Positions 5,291 through 8,540 of a stretch of 8,540 nt of DNA are shown here, in pieces (the first letter of the stretch is position 1; each line of letters starts with the position of its first letter). Made by a program: the position numbers and the translations under genes. The notes beneath the pieces are model-generated. The model saw only the letters and a program-made list of their open reading frames with translations, ran no database searches and had not been told where the DNA came from. Origin of the DNA: Thermoplasmata archaeon (lineage in GTDB: Archaea > Thermoplasmatota > DTKX01 > GCA-020343715); the NCBI GenBank assembly GCA_020343715.1, contig CP070808.1, positions 1,261,842-1,270,381 of the forward strand, written 5' to 3'.

Positions 5291-5728
5291 TCAGTCCTCG
5301 CCCAGCTCCCGGATGGCTCGGTAGAAGGAAGCCTCCTTGCGGCGACGCTTCTCCTCGTCGTCCAGGTCCTGTACGGCCTGGCTCTCCAGCTCCTCCAGCT
5401 CGCCGTGGTCCAGCCAGACCCCTCCGCAGGACATGCAGACGTCCACCTCCACGTCCCACTCTTGACGGACCCGCATCCTGTCCCCGCAACGGGGGCACGC
5501 GATGGGGCTGACGGTGCCCCTGATGGGCGCCTCCGTCAGCACGTCGGAAATCCTTCTGTCCTTGATGGTCTGGGCCAACTCCCCTCTGTCGTACCACGAA
5601 CCACCACAGTTCTCACAAACATCGATCCTGACGTCGGGGCCCAGCTTCTGCACGAACTCCGCCTTCATGGGCTTGCTGCAGCGGGGGCAGTCGATGGGCT
5701 CCTCGTCTTCACCCCTCATCAGGTCCAT
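5291..5728 (-). CDS. Double TFIIB-type zinc-ribbon protein, paralogue 1
   Basis: The product is a 145-residue soluble protein with two zf-TFIIB-type zinc ribbons. Ribbon 1 uses C14, C17, C38 and C41 and ends with GGSWYDRGEL. Ribbon 2 uses C78, C81, C98 and C101 and ends with GGVWLDHGEL. The ATG at 5728 aligns exactly with the starts of its two upstream paralogues, which supports the choice, since there is no Shine-Dalgarno site. A promoter element 24 bases upstream implies a leaderless transcript. It differs from the other two in the linker between ribbons and in a longer, highly charged C-terminal helix (about 108-144, rich in Glu, Asp, Lys and Arg). The family is named for the ribbon of transcription factor B, but this protein lacks the cyclin-like core, so it is not TFB. 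Function is unknown; nucleic-acid or protein binding is possible. Confidence 0.88.
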   Translation of the reverse strand: MDLMRGEDEEPIDCPRCSKPMKAEFVQKLGPDVRIDVCENCGGSWYDRGELAQTIKDRRISDVLTEAPIRGTVSPIACPRCGDRMRVRQEWDVEVDVCMSCGGVWLDHGELEELESQAVQDLDDEEKRRRKEASFYRAIRELGED

Positions 5729-5751
5729 GGAATAATACAGGTAATCGGTAT

Positions 5752-5764
5752 GATATCAATGCTT
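5752..5764 (-). promoter_or_regulatory. Leaderless promoter element of zinc-ribbon paralogue 1
   Basis: The minus strand reads AAGCATTGATATC, ending 23 bases before the ATG at 5728. TTGATATC fits the TATA position relative to a transcript that starts at the start codon. The same element precedes the two paralogues. Confidence 0.55.
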
Positions 5765-5789
5765 CCGTTGGCATTTAGAGCCCGGTCCA

Positions 5790-6224
5790 TCATATGGTGC
5801 GGCCCGACATAAGGGTGTACAGGGCCGCATCCTGGCCGGCACGCGCCGTCTCGGCGTGGGCCTCCCAGGCCAGCTTGGCACGGAGCCCCTCCTCCTCCCC
5901 CATGTCCAGCCAGACGCCACTGCACGAGGTGCACGAGTCCACCTCGACGGACCCCTCCTTATGGACCCGCATGGCCCCGCCACACCTGGGGCAGCTGAGA
6001 GGGCTGGGCTCTCCCGACTGGGGGAAGTTGACCAGCCTCGTCTGGAGACCCACGTCGTCCAGGACCTTGGATATCTCCCCCTTGTCGTACCACGTCCCTG
6101 CGCACGCCGGGCACACGTCGATGATGACGTCGGGCCCGAAGCGGGCGAAGCGTTCCTCAGCGAGGGCGATGTCGCACCTGGGACAATCTATCGGCTCACT
6201 CCCTCCGATCTTGAACAGTGGCAT
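5790..6224 (-). CDS. Double TFIIB-type zinc-ribbon protein, paralogue 2
   Basis: This 144-residue protein has two TFIIB-type zinc ribbons with cysteines at 14, 17, 38, 41, 78, 81, 98 and 101, the same residue numbers as its neighbours. The ribbons end in AGTWYDKGE and SGVWLDMGE. The linker TRLVNFPQSGEPSP closely matches TRLTNFPEVGEDSP of paralogue 3, so these two look like the more recent duplication. The C-terminal 35 residues are probably helical, with Ala and Glu. The frame remains open back to 6458, but that part overlaps paralogue 3 antiphase and is Arg/Pro/Thr-rich, a typical shadow. The ATG at 6224 aligns with the sister starts. No Shine-Dalgarno site is visible, and a TATA-like element ends 25 bases upstream, so the mRNA is probably leaderless. 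Cellular role unknown. Confidence 0.88.
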   Translation of the reverse strand: MPLFKIGGSEPIDCPRCDIALAEERFARFGPDVIIDVCPACAGTWYDKGEISKVLDDVGLQTRLVNFPQSGEPSPLSCPRCGGAMRVHKEGSVEVDSCTSCSGVWLDMGEEEGLRAKLAWEAHAETARAGQDAALYTLMSGRTI

Positions 6225-6249
6225 GGAGTGACGCCTAGGCGCCTCATCG

Positions 6250-6262
6250 GATATCAAAGCTT
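6250..6262 (-). promoter_or_regulatory. Leaderless promoter element of zinc-ribbon paralogue 2
   Basis: The minus strand reads AAGCTTTGATATC, ending 25 bases before the ATG at 6224. It differs from the paralogue 1 element at one of 13 bases. The sequence between element and ATG ends in CACTCC, as it does for paralogue 3. Confidence 0.55.
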
Positions 6263-6288
6263 TCCCCGGGCAACGGTGCTGGGAGCCG

Positions 6289-6723
6289 TCAGATGAACTC
6301 GTCGCCCAGCACTGCCAAGATGGCGGGGGTCCTAACCTTGTCCTCCGTCTCGGTGTGCCTGTCCCAGTCGGCCTGGTAGCGGAGGGCGTCCCTCTCTCCC
6401 AGGTCGAGCCACACGCCGGTGCACTCGGTGCAGAAGTCCACCTCGATGGTCCCCTCATGGCGCAGCTTCATGGCGCCCCCGCAGCGGGGGCACGCGATGG
6501 GACTGTCCTCCCCGACCTCGGGGAAGTTGGTGAGCCTCGTCCTCATGCGGCTGTCGGCCAGGTGGATCGCCAGCTCCCCCTTGTCGTACCAGCTCCCACC
6601 GCATCGACGACAGTTGTCGATCTCCACGATGGGCCCGAAGTGCTTGATCTTCTCTATCCACAGGGGTATCTCGCACCTGGGACAGCTCAGGGAGCTGTTG
6701 CCCACCCTCCTTCTGGACGCCAT
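6289..6723 (-). CDS. Double TFIIB-type zinc-ribbon protein, paralogue 3
   Basis: This 144-residue protein has two zinc ribbons with cysteines at 14, 17, 38, 41, 78, 81, 98 and 101. The WYDKGEL and WLDLGE signatures close the first and second ribbons. I start at ATG 6723; a TTG at 6735 in the same frame would add four residues, but the ATG aligns with both sister genes and sits 25 bases from the promoter element. Its N-terminus is basic (RRR at 4-6), unlike the acidic N-terminus of paralogue 1. It begins 51 bp after the stop of the large membrane-anchored protein. It is probably transcribed from its own promoter, though read-through from the upstream gene is possible. The tail beyond residue 110 holds many charged residues and no further cysteine. 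All eight zinc ligands are present, so the fold should be intact. Confidence 0.88.
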   Translation of the reverse strand: MASRRRVGNSSLSCPRCEIPLWIEKIKHFGPIVEIDNCRRCGGSWYDKGELAIHLADSRMRTRLTNFPEVGEDSPIACPRCGGAMKLRHEGTIEVDFCTECTGVWLDLGERDALRYQADWDRHTETEDKVRTPAILAVLGDEFI

Positions 6724-6747
6724 GGAGTGGTCCAAAGGCTATAGGGG

Positions 6748-6759
6748 GTAATCAAGCTT
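6748..6759 (-). promoter_or_regulatory. Leaderless promoter element of zinc-ribbon paralogue 3
   Basis: The minus strand reads AAGCTTGATTAC, ending 24 bases before the ATG at 6723. It is the weakest of the three copies: one T is missing and ATATC is changed to ATTAC. It falls in the short gap after the upstream stop codon (6775-6777). Confidence 0.45.
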
Positions 6760-6774
6760 CCCGGTCCCGGGTGC

Positions 6775-8540
6775 TCAGTCCTCGGCCTCGGTCCACTCCT
6801 CGGCGACGCCCTCACCGGGAGGGGTGACTGGAACAGCCGGCATCGGCTGCGGCACCGTGGTCGAACCGTTGGAGCTGGGTTCCTCGGGCCACTCCTCGAT
6901 GCCACCGTCGGGTGTCGGGGGATGTGGATGGGTCCCTTCCACCGGGGTCACCTCTCGAGGTTCCTCGGAGGGTCCATCGTCGTCGGGCTCCTCCTCATCG
7001 TCCATGTCCATCTCCTCCTCTCGACCGCCCCGGGACCGCAGCGCCACCACGATGGCCACCGCCGCCAGGGCGGACACGCCGAACAGGAGTGGATCGAAGA
7101 TTGCCCTCCACTCCTCGGGGATGCCAGGGAAGCCTCCCTCGTAGATGCCCAGGCTGGGGTCGTGGAAGATGACCAGGGTCTCCACGTCATACGGGTAGCT
7201 GAGGTAGAGGACCATGCGCCCGTCGGTGACCAGGTAGGCAGCGAGGACGTCGGTGACCGCCTGGGTCCCGTCCGACCGGGTGATCTCGGCCTTCTTGACC
7301 CATGAGTAGAAGGCGGGGGTGTCGGCCCTCTCGCGGAACTCGATCCGCTGCTTGAGGTCGGTGGTCTCCCTGTACCTGCGGAGCTCGTCGGGCTCGGGCT
7401 CGCCGGCGGCGTTCTCCTCGGTGGTCTTGGGGAGGTAGGTGCCCCGGTCGTCCTTGAGCACCTGCTCCACCGTCAGGAAGTCTATGCCCTCGACCGGCGA
7501 GAGCACGTTGATGAGGATGTCCACCTTCAGCTCGGCGCCTCCCAAGGTCATGTAATCCCCCACCTCGTCGGTGTGGTTCACGTCACGGCTGGTGAGGGTG
7601 AAGGCCAGGGTGACCTCCGCGAAGTCCTGGACGGTGAACAGGGGCCGTCCCAGCTCCGAGGCCAGGGGGTCGTTCTCCACCAGGTCAATGGTGGTCGTAA
7701 GGTCGAAGGTCGCCACCCGGCCGGATTCGGGGTCGTCGGCCAGATTCACGTCCGAGAGCTCCCAGTCGTAGGCCAGCAGGGGAGCGGTGTAGGCGATCTC
7801 GTCGGCCTGGGGCGCCCCGTCCTCGTTGACGTCCGAGAAGGCGAGGAGTCGGTTGTAGACGACGCGGAACAGGGCGGCCTTGCCGTCGTCGTCGGTCATG
7901 TAGAAGGTTAGGTCGGGTCTGTCCCTGTCGATACGGACGACCATGATTCCGGTCCGCAGGAGGATGTACTCAAGGTCCTCCACAGGCTGGGGGTCCTTGG
8001 GCCCAGGGGTCAACCTTGGAGGGCTGAACATCCTCCAGCTATAGGCGCTGGTCCGGTACTTCGTCGTCATCGGATGCTCCAACGTGGTGTCGTTCCAAGC
8101 CACCCCGGCCCCGGTCACCCAAACGGTGGCGGTGAATTCGCCCTCCATCTTGGAATTGAATATGGCCTCCCCGGGAAAGGTCATGGTGATGAGGGCCTCA
8201 CCCACGGGCAGATCGCCACTGGCCCTGGAGTAGGCGATCTCCTGTCCCTGGTAGGAGAGAACTGCAAAGGCGGTGTAGGTCCCGGGGGTGTTTATCCTGG
8301 CCCGGTAGACGACCTTCAGGGCATCAAGGTTCCCGGAGGTGGGGTTCAGCACTCCCTCGTCGGTGTGGCCCTGGGTGAACTGCAGGGGCGGGACCGGATG
8401 AAGGAACTCGTCCGCAGTGAACTCCTTGGTGGTGAACTTGAACACGGTGGGTATGGTGGGTCGCGGTCCCCATGCGAAGACGATCACGTCGTAGGCGCCG
8501 TCGTAGTCCCAGGTGTTGAGGAGCCGCCCGTCGAAGGTGA
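6775..8540 (-). CDS. C-terminal part of a large exported, membrane-anchored protein (5' end outside window)
   Basis: The reading frame is open to the right edge, so the N-terminus and any signal peptide are missing; 587 residues are visible. I do not recognise the family. Most of it looks like beta-rich extracellular domains with few cysteines or charged clusters. An EF-hand/dockerin-like calcium loop, DVNEDGAPQADE, lies at about visible residues 236-247. A single membrane helix (about 483-501, roughly 7040-7095) follows a conserved-looking YPYDVETLVIFHDPSLGIYEG segment. After RSRGGR, which marks the cytoplasmic side, comes an 85-residue acidic, Pro-rich tail. That tail has two similar EEW motifs (EEWPEE and EEWTEAED), the second at the C-terminus. 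Topology is therefore outside domain, helix, cytoplasmic tail. It lies upstream of the three zinc-ribbon genes on the same strand. A surface or receptor-like role is inference. An internal GTG at 8487 is not the start. Confidence 0.8.
   Translation of the reverse strand, partial: TFDGRLLNTWDYDGAYDVIVFAWGPRPTIPTVFKFTTKEFTADEFLHPVPPLQFTQGHTDEGVLNPTSGNLDALKVVYRARINTPGTYTAFAVLSYQGQEIAYSRASGDLPVGEALITMTFPGEAIFNSKMEGEFTATVWVTGAGVAWNDTTLEHPMTTKYRTSAYSWRMFSPPRLTPGPKDPQPVEDLEYILLRTGIMVVRIDRDRPDLTFYMTDDDGKAALFRVVYNRLLAFSDVNEDGAPQADEIAYTAPLLAYDWELSDVNLADDPESGRVATFDLTTTIDLVENDPLASELGRPLFTVQDFAEVTLAFTLTSRDVNHTDEVGDYMTLGGAELKVDILINVLSPVEGIDFLTVEQVLKDDRGTYLPKTTEENAAGEPEPDELRRYRETTDLKQRIEFRERADTPAFYSWVKKAEITRSDGTQAVTDVLAAYLVTDGRMVLYLSYPYDVETLVIFHDPSLGIYEGGFPGIPEEWRAIFDPLLFGVSALAAVAIVVALRSRGGREEEMDMDDEEEPDDDGPSEEPREVTPVEGTHPHPPTPDGGIEEWPEEPSSNGSTTVPQPMPAVPVTPPGEGVAEEWTEAED

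Noticed and set aside
5234..5812. Plus-strand frame of 192 codons opposite zinc-ribbon paralogue 1
   Set aside because: The opposite strand encodes eight correctly spaced zinc ligands; this frame shows no domain and is a shadow.
6225..6458. N-terminal extension of zinc-ribbon paralogue 2
   Set aside because: It overlaps paralogue 3 out of frame and is low-complexity; ATG 6224 aligns with the sister starts.
5291..6723. Zinc-ribbon genes as copies of transcription factor B
   Set aside because: TFB has one N-terminal ribbon and two cyclin folds in about 300 residues; these proteins end after the second ribbon.

Overview
The window looks like chromosomal DNA from an archaeon with high GC content, most likely a member of the Thermoplasmatota; the phylum is an inference. 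The archaeal evidence is AT-rich TATA-type boxes at the expected distance from start codons, three genes whose promoters leave no room for a leader, GGAGGTG-type Shine-Dalgarno sites on other genes, a tandem winged-helix regulator paired with a tiny three-helix membrane protein, and a surface protein anchored by a C-terminal helix with an acidic tail. I see no tRNA, rRNA, CRISPR array, transposase or phage gene. Genes are tightly packed and most lie on the minus strand.

Layout. (1) 1-343: a probable 46-residue minus-strand gene with its own Shine-Dalgarno site and TATA box, and two tandem 19-bp-period repeats just upstream of the box. (2) 344-2324, minus: an isoprenylcysteine-carboxyl-methyltransferase-type membrane methyltransferase followed 28 bp later by a MATE efflux transporter, probably one operon. 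(3) 2325-2504: a divergent promoter region rich in inverted repeats, including a near-palindrome of 26 bp. (4) 2505-4376, plus: a TMEM175-type (DUF1211) channel gene and, 18 bp after it, a radical SAM protein with a reduced C-terminal cysteine domain. (5) 4380-5216, minus: a tandem winged-helix regulator preceded by an 87-residue three-helix membrane protein, converging tail to tail on the radical SAM gene. (6) 5291-6723, minus: three consecutive paralogues, each with two TFIIB-type zinc ribbons, all eight cysteines at the same residue numbers, and each with its own near-identical promoter element about 25 bp before the start codon. (7) 6775-8540, minus: the C-terminal part of a large exported, membrane-anchored protein that runs off the right edge.

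How they may work together: blocks 2-4 form a divergent membrane-associated cluster (lipid or prenyl methyltransferase, exporter, cation channel, radical SAM enzyme) that may share one control region. Blocks 5-7 are co-directional, but the promoter in front of each zinc-ribbon gene argues for parallel control rather than a single transcript. The strongest candidates for something undescribed are the zinc-ribbon triplet with its repeated promoter, and the symmetrical divergent control region.
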